This document shows, one piece after another, positions 10,707 through 20,219 of a DNA stretch of 35,604 nt. Made by a program: the position numbers and the translations under genes. The stretch lies in the NCBI GenBank assembly GCA_023853785.1, contig JAJIRX010000261.1, forward strand, positions 1-35,604, given 5' to 3'. The stretch comes from Psilocybe azurescens. Its lineage: Eukaryota > Basidiomycota > Agaricomycetes > Agaricales > Agrocybaceae. Positions within the stretch are counted from its first letter, which is position 1. Each line of letters opens with the position of its first letter. Under the pieces are notes generated by a model. The model made no database searches, was not told where the DNA came from, and saw nothing but the letters and a program-made list of their open reading frames with translations.

Positions 10707-11937
10707 CCTTGACTGCTGGTAAGGGCATTGATGAAGGTCAAGATGTATCCGTTTCGCGAACTGCCACACGTACTGGGTTGAAACAAGTATAGCTATTGGA
10801 AATAACTGCGAGCTGATGGGTAAAGTTGTAGTTGACAAAAGGAGAGATCGCTCACTTGATCGTAAAGTGGGCGCTTTGAAGAGATCACAGGAGCTCTAAT
10901 GTTCGAAAACCACACTTATTATATCGGAAAATCTAGGCCAACCAAGTCTTCAGTAACTGTCCCACATCCCACGATATATAGTTCTTGGTTTCCAATAAAG
11001 GTGCTATAGTTAACCATTTAGCTAATGTGAGATATTTCTGTGCAAGCAGTCCAGAAGAACATGGTTAGTTCTTTCGGTTTCTCTTTAGTAGAGCGTAGTT
11101 CCGAACCTTCGCAACCCAGAATTCTTCGATACAAGGCGGTGTGATGCAACCATACCTTTGAAAGCTGGCCGGCATTCAGTTTTGAACGCCCGGCAAATAG
11201 AACTTACATATTGTTACGTGCTCACGGCTATTTAAGAGCAGCCTTGTCACCATTCACGCGCACAGGCTTGTCCAGACTCCAGAATCTTTGGAACGACATC
11301 ATCGTATAGTCCCATTTTCCCTTTCATTCACTTCGCTAGCAAGGCTTTCCACTCTATCAACCTCCATCTCAGTGCTGCGCAGGGCGGTCTAGAATACCGC
11401 CAGTAAGAAAAGTTACGCGCCTAGTGGCTGACACCGAAACCCAAGGGTTCTTGGTGAGATTTGATGGTACAGGTTCAATGCTTACTATTTACAAAGAGAT
11501 AAGTTCAAGTTCAAGCCAAGAGTCAAGTCTTATTTATCGGAAATTCGTGCCACCTAACTACCCGCGGCCGAGCTGCTTCACTGGCGCGCCAACCAGCAAT
11601 CTCAGAGCAAAACCAGTTTCCAGCACCAGCATGCTTCCTCCGAGTCTGGTGCTGTAGCCATTTCGCCCACGATGAGTGGTGGTGCATGGATATTTAAGTA
11701 AGTACGTGAAGAGAATCGGGTCGTAGTTCGTGAAAGCAAGCGAGAAAACAAAGCAAGTAAACAGGCCAGTTGATTTCATACACGAAGCTCAAACACCGCG
11801 TGGAATCTACAATTCCAGTCAGCCCACACTCTCACTCCCAACCGATTCGAGCACTCGCAACGCCTCTAAGTATTCCTTTCCCGCAGAAACGAGTTTTTCG
11901 TTTACATGGCTCGAGTTGGAGTGACGCTAAACTATGA

Positions 11938-12150
11938 GGGTGAGCTCTGTGCTTAGTCATCCTTGCCGATGCGAAAGGGCTGCCTTTGTTTTTGAGAGAG
12001 CGCTCACACATCAGGGCTGCATGGTTTCCCTGTGCAGACGCCTTTTGCGCTTTATGCACTTTCCTACTTCGAGGTGATATCATATCGGCTCTATTCCATC
12101 GACTCAATTGTCTGCTTTTGGAGTCCACTATACCACTGTCTGCGTCTAGT
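11938..12150 (+). repeat. Dispersed repeat family R1, copy B
   Basis: Equivalent to copy A, within unit 2. Begins CTCTGTGCTTAGTCATCC and ends near GGAGTCCACTATACCACT. Confidence 0.75.
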
Positions 12151-12441
12151 CCTTCATGCATAAGTTCGAACATCACTCGGAATCTCATAACACTCAACGT
12201 ACGTCGCACTTTGTACTTTCGACGCATAATCTCTCATGTGTACGTTACGATCCGTTGTATGCAATGACTAGAAAAGTAGATATCAACCTAATACACCCAT
12301 ATTCCGTTTGGTATTTTATTTTCCTTCCATATGGCCCCAATTCGAATCCTAAACATGTCTGACCTCCATCTTCTCCGAAGAGATCTGGCTAGACAGCGTC
12401 GCTACAATGCCGCACCATCAATTTCTGATCGCAGTTCCATA

Positions 12442-12699
12442 TCAATTCGCAGGCTCACAAGTTCCTGGCTTCTTTAGTGATCGTGATCCCGGATCCAAAG
12501 ACGTTGTCGTTCCCTCCAAAGTGGTTGTGCGATCCATGGTTGTTTGCTCCCCGGTTGTGCGATCCCCCCTGTTGGTTCCGCTGATCGTGACGCTTCCCGA
12601 GCTCCCGCTGTTGCCGGTTTCAGATAGGGGCACCGCAACAACAGTCTGCGCAACGAGAGCAGAAGCGAGCATGGCGGCCAAAGTCAAAGAAGAAAACAT
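12442..12699 (-). CDS. Small secreted protein, copy 2 (85 aa)
   Basis: Paralogue of the gene at 10425-10706, carried by repeat unit 2. The signal peptide is conserved with one change (Leu to Met) and several synonymous changes. The same six-base C run sits at 12564-12569. In the conventional frame the tail ends in an extra stretch with one cysteine. In the alternative frame the HNHFGG motif is kept but the stop seen in copy 1 is lost. Conservation of the signal peptide through divergence suggests selection on at least the N-terminal half. Confidence 0.55.
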   Translation of the reverse strand: MFSSLTLAAMLASALVAQTVVAVPLSETGNSGSSGSVTISGTNRGDRTTGEQTTMDRTTTLEGTTTSLDPGSRSLKKPGTCEPAN

Positions 12700-13645
12700 C
12701 CTTGGCTGCAGGCAAGGGCATTGATAAAGGTCAAGATGTATCCGTTTCGAAAACTGACACACGTACTGGGTTGAAAGAACAAGTATAGCTATTGGAAGTA
12801 ACTGGGAGCTGATGGGTGAAGTTGTAATTGACAGAAGGAGAGATCGCTCACTTGATCGTAAAGTGGGCGCTTCGAGAAGATCACTGGAACTCTAATCAAA
12901 AACCACGCTTATTATATAGGAAAATCCAGGTCAACCAAGTCTTCAGTAACTGTCCCACATCCGACGATATATGGTTCTTGGTTTTCAATAAAGGAGATAT
13001 AATTAACCATTTAGCTAATGTGATATATTTCTGTGCATGCAGTCCAGAAGAACATAGTTAGTTCTTTCGGTTTCTATTTAGTAGAGCGTAGTTCCGAACC
13101 TTCGCAACCCAGAATTCTTCGATACAAGGCGGTGTGATGCAACCACACCTTTGGAAGCTCGACGGCATTCAGTATTGAACGCCCGGCAAATAGAGTTTGC
13201 ATATTGTTACATGCTCGCGGCTATTTAAGAGCAGCCTTGTCGCCATTCACGCACACAGGCTTGTCCAGACCCAGAATCTTTGGAACGACATCATCGTATA
13301 GTCTCATTTTCCCTTTCATTCACCTCGCTAGCAAGGCTTTCCACTCTATCAACCTCCATCTCAGTAGTACACAGGGCGGTCTAGAATACCGCCAGTAAGA
13401 AGAGTTACGCGCCTAGCTGCTGACACTAAAACTCAAAGGTTCTTGATGAGATTTTACGGTACAGGTCACTTACTACTTACAAAGAGATGGGTTCAAATTC
13501 AAGCTCAGAGTTAAGCCTTATCTGTCGGAACGTTGTACCACCTAACTACCCGCGGTCGAGCTGCTTCACCCCAACCAGCAATCTCAGAGAAAAACCAATT
13601 TCAAGCATCAGCGTATTTCTTCCGAGTCTTTATATCGGAGGTGCT

Positions 13646-14285
13646 AATACAGAACGACTCCAGTCTTCGAGTCGTGGCGCGATGCGCCTTACTTACGCCG
13701 ACATTTTGAGATTTTAAAAGTTTAATAAACCACGATCGTCCTTGTACCTATCAGGGCGAACATTTAAAAATATGTCGTGCATTTGACGATCAATGGACGA
13801 TACTCGTAAATGTCAGATGAGCAGCAGCTATCCACTCACCCGTTAAGTATGATGTATCTGACCTTGTCCCGAGCCCGCACCAATAGAGTTCCAGTATCGC
13901 GATCATCTAGTCGAGTGAACGCTCAAAAGTCTCTTGAGAGTATGCCCTTCTGGTGTAGAATAGTCTGTAATCGGTGGAAGCTGTCCGAGAAGATGCCTTG
14001 GAGAAACGTGAGGCAGATGCTCTAGAGCAGAGTGAGATGTTTACTATATTGTCGGTTTTATATGTATCTTTTGCAGGCGAGACTTTCCCTTCACCTCCTG
14101 ATATTTGCTTGGATGAATCCATGCAAAGTTTGAGTCTATCCATGATATGCTATTTGAGGTTTGCCGTGTCTTTCCCTTGTTGCGACCGTGATATTGATGA
14201 CATGAATTGAGAAGAGGCAGGAAGGGAGGAAATGAATGCAGCCATGATAGTCCGTAAAGGGTGTCACATCATTGTATAATGGCGT
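13646..14285. other. No firm gene; possible coiled-coil exon on the plus strand
   Basis: Between repeat unit 2 and the retroelement. A plus-strand frame at 13974-14210 begins EDALEKREADALEQSE, a charged, heptad-like stretch that could be a real exon ending near a GT at about 14038, with a pyrimidine-rich TTTTGCAG acceptor at 14077. I recognise no family, and the 39-base gap is short for an intron. The rest shows nothing. Confidence 0.25.
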
Positions 14286-14352
14286 GAGTCCTCTGTGCTT
14301 AGTCATCCTTACCCACCGAACCCGATGTAAAAGAGCACCTTTGCTCTTGAGA
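14286..14352 (+). repeat. Dispersed repeat family R1, truncated copy C
   Basis: Matches the first 70 or so bases of copy A (CTCTGTGCTTAGTCATCC, then CTTTGCTCTTGAGAGC) and then diverges shortly before the 3' end of the retroelement relic. Confidence 0.6.
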
Positions 14353-14451
14353 GCTGAACAAGATAACTGAGCTTCTTGATTAAATAGAGAGGAAGACAAA
14401 TATTCTTGGCTAAACACTCCGATATTTGTCAGTGGCTTGGTTCAAAGTGAG

Positions 14452-14865
14452 TCAAGAAATCTGTAGGTACAGATTACTTGGGGCATTCATCACTTCGCGC
14501 ACCAAGCTGTGTGGTTGACTAAATGCCAGCTGCATATGCCTGAGAGCCACAATCATATAGTGCATCCACTCCTCACCCTTCCAGCTTCTGATGAAGGCGC
14601 AAAGCAGGGTGTAGGACACCGGCATACAGTCATCCTCTGATATATGCCACTCATCACAAAATTGGGTGAACCTCATAACCCCAGCACCATATGTTGCCTT
14701 AGTGTTAGGTGCAAGTGCACCATGGATGGCTAAATGGGCTCTCTTGATGAGTGGGGAAGGAAGGGAGTCTGACAAACCCTGTCTATGACATAGACTATAG
14801 GGTGTGTTCCACGATGAGATGCAATCTGCTGCTGCTATGTGAGGATGGAGTGCACTTGTGTACAC
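14452..14865 (-). pseudogene. Tyrosine recombinase, N-terminal domain only
   Basis: The frame contains HGALAPNTKATYGAGVMRFT and QFCDEWHIS, the pattern of the SAM-like DNA-binding domain of phage-type integrases in fungal elements, and further on IRSWKGEEWMHYMIVALRHM. The catalytic domain with its Arg, His-x-x-Arg and Tyr residues should follow but is missing: the frame stops at 14452 and the DNA beyond is unrelated repeat sequence. The recombinase is therefore truncated and cannot be active. Confidence 0.6.
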
Positions 14866-15351
14866 CTCACAACCTGCCTGTAGCTTTTGGGCACAAAGTT
14901 TCTGGCAAATGGTGTCTGGAAGGCAGGAACGAGGGAAGGGACCAGGCTGGGTTGGGAATGTGGAGGGAATGCCAGATTTTGTACAGGCTCTTTGAGAGGT
15001 AGAGCAGCTGCAGATGGAAGAACAGGCTGTGCACGAGAATCTGGTCTGGCAAAGTGTCCAAAAGAAAAAGGAGAGTTTTGTGCAGGAGAAAGAAGGAAAG
15101 AGGAATCATGTGGAATGGAGGGTTGAAAATTTAATTTAAACTTGGAACATGGAAATCTAGAAGGGGAAATCATGCTAGGAGAGCATGGTAACATTGCAAT
15201 ATCAGCTTGAACATCTGTGCTAAATTCTTGTACTGCAGAAAGAGAGCAGGAAACATAAGACAGGGTTTCAGGGCTCAGTGGGCGCAGTGGATCCAAGTTG
15301 GATCCACCCACTGTCCTCTCGGTGACACTCATTGCTGATGAGAAGCTATGG

Positions 15352-17438
15352 TTAAAAATTGTCATTAGTAAAACAGGATGCAATCTCCCCTGGGAGGGGT
15401 TGTTGGATAAAAACATGCCTCCTGACTGGCCCTGATTCTCCATGCGAGATAGGGTTGGCCAGATTGGCTGCAGACTCAATGTGTTCAATGGAAGGGTAAA
15501 TAGAGATGTCAGCAAAGGTTAAGAGGGTGCAGCAGACAGCTAGGTTGATGTCAGAGTTGGCACTGCAGCCTTTTCTCCATGGCACCTATCATGCCTTGAT
15601 TGTCTGAATGAATAAAGATATGGGAGTTGCGGACATCTTTCTCTTTGAGAAGATATGCCAGCAACTCAATGGCTAAGGTCTCCAGCCAGCAAATGTCCCT
15701 GCCTGGAACCTTCCATGCATGAGACAGCTTAAAGGCTGCCCATATGTCACTGATGACTATGCCTATACCCCACAAAGTTGAGGCATTGACATAGATACCC
15801 AGTCCTGCACAGGGCCTTTTGCATGAAGGGTGCATGAAACACCAGGAACCAATAACCGATCCATACACCAGTGTAGGTTGTCAATCATCAGGTGTGGTGG
15901 GTGTTGTAGGGTGTAAGCATTGTCATGGAAAGATGCAGCAAAGTTGGACAATGACAAAAGATGTGATCTACCATCCTGATACACAAAGGCAACATAGCAT
16001 AATGAGCCATGGATTTTATCAATGTCAAGCAGCTGGCACATCTGACGGGAGCTCCCAAAGCAATTGATGAATGAGCGTACCCAGTGCATAAATTTCAGTC
16101 TCTTGATTTCAGTGAGGCTGACAAGCTTCTTTGGGATGTCCCACAAAAAATCTATGAATTCAGTGACAAAGATGAAGAGCAGGTCTCCCTTGAACTGGTG
16201 CCAAAATACATGCAGCAGGGCAATCAGATGTAACATTACCTCCCTATCCTAGTCATAGTGGAGGCCCATTTCTGGGTCAAGAAAACAGCTGTTTGGGTTG
16301 GGAATCCGGAAAGCCTTGAGGTTGTCCTCATATTTGACGATAAGCTTGACACCTTCCCCAGCCAGTATGTCCACAACAGCATTGGCAATCATGCTTGCAT
16401 TACTGCTGGTGCTTGCTGTTCCAAATGGGTGAGCATGATTGATATAGAATGAACCAGCCACTGTGCCTTGAGCGACAAGCCATGGTTTGTGGGATGGGGT
16501 GACAGGGCATGTTCTGTGAAACTTTGCAATATTGAAAGTACATCCCTGGAGGTGCAAGCACAATCTATGACATGTGCATGAGTTACAGTTGCAAAGAGTA
16601 GATGTTATGGTATCATGGGATAAGCCCAGAACAGCATGGTATGTTGCGTGTTATATGTGTCAACACATGCTACACATGGTGTTAAGTAACACAAACAAAA
16701 GGATGTGCTCAGCATGATGGATTACTGAGCATCTGAATGTGTTATGAGAGGTACTTTGCCAAATGATCAAATGGTCAAACCAGTCAATCAAGTGGTTAAG
16801 TGCCCAGGTTTGGACAATGCAGGCATGCAAATGTCCAAAGTAAAGTTCAAAATGGCCTCATGCACAAAATACAAAGAGGCCAATGGGAGGGACAAATGTG
16901 TGGGGAATGTGAATAAAGGAACTCACAGCTTCTGATGCCTTTGACACCATGTCAAAATGGGTGGGGAACTTGTCTTTCAGAATATGGGAATTGCCAGAAG
17001 CTTGAGTGCTGGTAGCCTTGGAAAGGTGTTGGGATATCTGAACCTTGTCCAGGACTCCAGGGGACTGGGGTTGGGTGGATACAACGATAGAGGAGGAGTG
17101 GAAAGGACCATGTAGGATGTGCTCAGTTTCTTCTTTGGAATAAGGGCCTGACATCTGTCTGGAGACCACTTCTTTCCTAAGATACTCTTCAACCTCTTCT
17201 TTTTGACTGAGGATGGAAGGGTTAGGAGGGATCACAATGGTTTGGGAGAGAGGGGCATGTAGCCAATAGGGAAGCCCTTGTCTAGATGAGAAACAAGGAA
17301 TGGATAACTGTCCAAGAGGTTAGGCTGAGGAGTCCTTAACTGGATTCCACATATGCAGGAAATCTTTGTCTCTCTCAGCAGTCTTGGTAATGGATGACTG
17401 AGCTGTGCCATGAATAGACTGGTTCTATTCATTAGCAT
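15352..17438 (-). pseudogene. Reverse transcriptase and RNase H of the DIRS-like element
   Basis: N-terminal RT part: YLRKEVVSRQMSGPYSKEET and GPFHSSSIVVSTQPQSPG (16858-17235). The palm follows as FHRTCPVTPSHKPWLV and HAHPFGTASTSSNASMIANA (16249-16563) with YEDN at 16321-16332 where a YxDD box is expected. The thumb/connection is FLWDIPKKLVSLTEIKRLKF (15763-16236). RNase H follows: CWLETLAIELLAYLL, HSDNQGMIGA and IESAANLANPISHGE (15352-15868). A GTGAGT donor (about 16928) and CACCTCCAG acceptor could remove the roughly 370-bp gap between the two RT parts as an intron, or that gap is an insertion. Frame breaks and the Asp-to-Asn change in the catalytic box suggest an inactive copy. It would copy element RNA into DNA if active. 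Confidence 0.75.
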
Positions 17439-17439
17439 G

Positions 17440-18589
17440 GTACTTGTTTTCTATTTTGGCTCCTTTTCTATTGTCTGACACTTTCATATGATTGATCCTT
17501 CCTTCTTTTTGTCATTCTTGCTTATTGTACTTACTCAGCTTCGCTTCTTTCTTACTCATCTCACTGCACTTTTCATAATCCTGCTTATACTTCTTACTCA
17601 TCCTATGTTACTTACTTACTCATCCTTCTATTTTTCACTCCTAAACTCCGTCAGCCTTCATTCTAGTGTATGTAGTTGGCAGATAGGACTAATGGGTGTT
17701 GTTCTACAGAAAGATTAGTATAGTTTGGATGCTTGACCTTGTTTAAACATTTTTCTATGTTCTCTAGTATATAAACCAAGTAGTAGTATTGCTTGGAATG
17801 CAAGGAAGTTACAAGCCCCAACTTTCTTCACAGCAAAGTTTTCAAGTTATCAGTACTCAGTCCCAGCACTCCAGCATGCATCCAGTCAATTTCTATCAGT
17901 ATTCAGCACAAAATTCAACATTTATTTCCAGATCATCAAGACGTCCTTCAAGGGTTGTAACAGACAACCCTCCATTCACGCTCTTGCATTCCAGAGCAAT
18001 TTATCCAGTTCATTTTGATCCTATCATCATCCGCACCCTTCATTCTTCCTCTACCTTCAGATCCTCAACTCCCCATTGCTTCCATTGTTCAGGAATATTT
18101 TATTCAGCAACATTGGTCTTGTTGTCATCTTCATCCATTGCTCTAGTCATCCTTTATCCTCCTCACTGATCTGTTTGACTTTGTTGTTCAAGAATATTGC
18201 TTAGGTTGTCACCTTCAATTGCCCTAGTCACCCCTCATTCACTAGTCCTTACTTCTGGCTTTGTAGAAGCTGCAGACTCAATTGAAACACAATAGGATCA
18301 AGACTACATTCTCACTCCTGCCCCTGTATCCATTCCTATGATTTATCTAGTCATTTTTCCCTCCAGTCATCACTCCTCATTCACTCTGTTCTACTCCAAC
18401 CAAGTCAGACGATTCTGCCCTCCTCAGGCCACATACCCTTTCATAACCTAGTGGTGAAGCCAGCCCTCACTTTAACTCAACAGAGAGAGTTGTCTTATCC
18501 AGTCTAGACCATTCCTCTCTGGTTTTGTGTTTTGGTTTTGGTTTTATATATCAAATCACACACAACGTAGTTCAGCGCTGCCTCAAAAA
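17440..18589. other. Unexplained 1.15-kb T/C-rich segment between gag and RT
   Basis: No credible gene on either strand. On the plus strand, opposite to the retroelement, it holds a TATATAAA box at about 17767 with a pyrimidine-rich tract before it and T/C-rich DNA after it. That could fit a solo LTR or another promoter-bearing insert, but no matching ends or target duplication were found. The plus-strand open frames at 17488-17718 and 17789-18169 look like low-complexity chance frames. Confidence 0.35.
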
Positions 18590-19119
18590 AACACCTCAAT
18601 AGCTGACCAGGTTAGAGTGGCATGTCCAGGAGAACACATTGCTGTTCTTGCTGCCACAATACAAACATTGGTGGACAGAATCATTGCAGTGGTTACATCC
18701 AGCTTTGCTGCCTTTGATATTCCAGCCAACACATACCCTTCGTCCATCTGGGGTCGCAATTTCTCAGATGGTACTCTTCGCCCATGTCAATTTCCTGTCA
18801 GAGAACTTGGTGGGAACTATGGTGTCGAGATAGGTTTGAGAGTTGTGGCCTCTCTCAGCACAGACAAGACAGGTGGAAGAGGAGGGTGGCCTTCTGCTGC
18901 CTGGCTGAAAGGGCTGGTTGGTGCAGTCCCAGTCAAAAGGGTGACAGAAACCCAATGGCTTGTGACCTGAAGCCCTGGTGTGAGAGCTGCTCTCTTGAGA
19001 ACCCAAAAAGGGCTTGTTCCTGGGTTCTTTGCCAAACTTCTGGGTCAGCTTGGCTTCTAGACAAAAGTTCTCTTCACACATGGTGAATCTCCTTTCATAG
19101 AGATCTATGTCAAAAAGTT

Positions 19120-19129
19120 CTTTTTAGTA
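19120..19129 (+). repeat. Target-site duplication, left copy
   Basis: CTTTTTAGTA immediately before the TIR element; identical to 20210-20219. Confidence 0.75.
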
Positions 19130-19149
19130 CCAAAATATGTTTTCACCCC

Positions 19150-19410
19150 CAGTAGTCTTTGATTTAACCCTGCTTTGTAAAGTACTGATCCTCCAGCCCA
19201 GAATGTACTGAGTTAACCCCCTTTCTGAGCATCTCAAGTACTGATCTAACCTTTTGCAACTACTGAGTTAACCCTGATTTAGTAACTCTTGATTTAACCC
19301 CCTTTCTAAGTACTGATTTAACCCTTTTCTAAGTACTGATTTAACCTTTTTTTAAGTACTGAGTTAACTCTGCTTTTGAGTTTTCAAAGTACTGATCTAA
19401 CCCTGCTTTT
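19150..19410 (+). repeat. Left subterminal array of AGTACTGATTTAACCC motifs
   Basis: About ten imperfect copies of the motif [A]GTACTGA[TG][TC]TAACCC, spaced irregularly by 15-40 bases. The right arm (19815-20190) carries the same motif in the opposite orientation. Confidence 0.8.
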
Positions 19411-19419
19411 GACATGAAT

Positions 19420-19735
19420 TTTAACTCTGCAAGGACAGTGACCACTTTTTTGACCACCTTTCTTTATAATTCCCTTCTGCTTTATCAGCTGATCCACTCC
19501 TCTAGTTTCATCTCCACTTTCCTCATCATCCTCATTCTCATCAATATCTTCACTGTTATTTTCTTCTGAGTCACTTGTGTTTTCTTTTGACTCTGGAGCT
19601 TCAGCATTGCATGCACCTCCAGAGGCTGATGTTGAGAGCTATGAATCATTTATCAGTTACGATCAGATAAGAAATGCATATATCTAGCTCATTTACCTGA
19701 CACTTTTTGAGTTTCTTTTGTCTTTGCCCATAGTG
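19420..19735 (-). CDS. Small acidic ORF inside the TIR element
   Basis: On the minus strand MGKDKRNSKSV begins at about 19725 and meets a GTAAAT donor. A second segment reads SGGACNAEAPESKENTSD, then a very acidic run (SEENNSEDIDENEDDEE) and a basic end with GGQKSGHCPC. The phase of the presumed intron does not fit cleanly. It could be the remnant of a transposon accessory protein or of a captured host gene. No family recognised. Confidence 0.3.
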
Positions 19736-19814
19736 AGGATGAGTGATAGTGGTAGAGAGTCAAGATCACAAAGATCAATAAGCGGCAGATGCAGCTGATC
19801 AGAGGTATCTAAAT

Positions 19815-20190
19815 TAGGAAATCGCAAAAGCAGGGTTAGATCAGTACTTTGGCCAGGCATAATGGGGTTAGATCAGTACTTTGGCCAGGCATAATGGGGG
19901 TTAAATCAGTACTTTGGCCAGGCATAATGGGGGTTAAATCAGTACTTTGGTAAGGCATAATGGGGGTTAGATCAGTACTTTTTCAAGACATAATGGGGTT
20001 AGATCAGTACAACAAAAGCAGGGTTAAATCAGTAGATACATCCCAGTTAGATCAGTAGTTCAAAACCAGGGTTACTTCAGGACTTTATATACCAGGGTTA
20101 ATTCAGTACTTTATATTCAGGTTAAATCAGTACTTATATTTCAGGGTTAAATCAGTAGTTATCAAAAGGGGGTTAAATCAAAGACTACAG
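19815..20190 (-). repeat. Right subterminal array of the same motif, inverted
   Basis: About twelve copies of GGGTTA[AG]ATCAGTACT. Several are set in a near-perfect tandem repeat of about 40 bp that includes GGCCAGGCATAATGGG (19850-19960). The two arrays face each other across the central part of the element. Confidence 0.8.
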
Positions 20191-20209
20191 GGGGTAAAAA
20201 CATATCTTG

Positions 20210-20219
20210 CTTTTTAGTA
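20210..20219 (+). repeat. Target-site duplication, right copy
   Basis: CTTTTTAGTA immediately after the TIR element; identical to 19120-19129. Confidence 0.75.

Larger units (their letters stand above)
9005..11640. repeat. Tandem repeat unit 1 (about 2.6 kb)
   Basis: This stretch is homologous, in the same orientation, to 11636-13645. Matching landmarks are the AGTACGTGAAGAG block (9070 and 11702), the CGTGCTTAGTCAT or TGTGCTTAGTCAT block (9493 and 11951), the small secreted protein gene (10425 and 12442), and the CAGTCCAGAAGAACAT to CGCCAGTAAGAA block (about 11047-11408 and 13041-13400). Divergence is moderate, with many substitutions and indels, so the duplication is not recent. Unit 1 is longer because it carries internal duplications (9187-9470 and 9746-10260). 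Confidence 0.8.
11636..13645. repeat. Tandem repeat unit 2 (about 2.0 kb)
   Basis: Second, shorter head-to-tail copy of the unit at 9005-11640. The join is at TCTGGTGCTG (11645), the same sequence found at 9011 within the first codons of the large gene. The unit ends in a CTTCCGAGTCT block that also closes unit 1. Apart from the secreted-protein gene at 12442-12699 I see no credible gene in it. Confidence 0.8.
19130..20209. mobile_element. 1,080-bp TIR transposon (MULE- or hAT-like ends) nested in gag
   Basis: The ends are inverted repeats: ATATGTTTTCACCCCC then GTAGTCTTTGATTTAACCC at the left, and the complement of ATATGTTTTTACCCCC then the same GTAGTCTTTGATTTAACCC at the right. The flanks are identical 10-bp sequences CTTTTTAGTA at 19120-19129 and 20210-20219, a target-site duplication. 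A 9-10-bp duplication fits Mutator-like elements best; an 8-bp hAT duplication embedded in a longer match cannot be excluded. Inside each end is an array of AGTACTGATTTAACCC-type motifs pointing inwards. No transposase is visible, so the element is probably non-autonomous. Confidence 0.8.

Noticed and set aside
11424..11779. Short frames at the junction of the two repeat units
   Set aside because: They are not conserved in frame between the two units, so they are unlikely to be genes.
14835..15515. Minus-strand 226-codon frame as a separate gene
   Set aside because: It spans the spacer between RNase H and the recombinase and overlaps the RNase H end in another frame; better read as part of the retroelement.
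17488..18169. Plus-strand frames of 76 and 126 codons
   Set aside because: T/C-rich DNA gives Leu/Ser/Phe-rich translations without domain signals.
19150..20190. Telomere-like TTAACCC/GGGTTAA repeats
   Set aside because: The motif is embedded in a longer AGTACTGAT unit at irregular spacing, on both strands of one transposon with a target duplication, so it is not interstitial telomere DNA.
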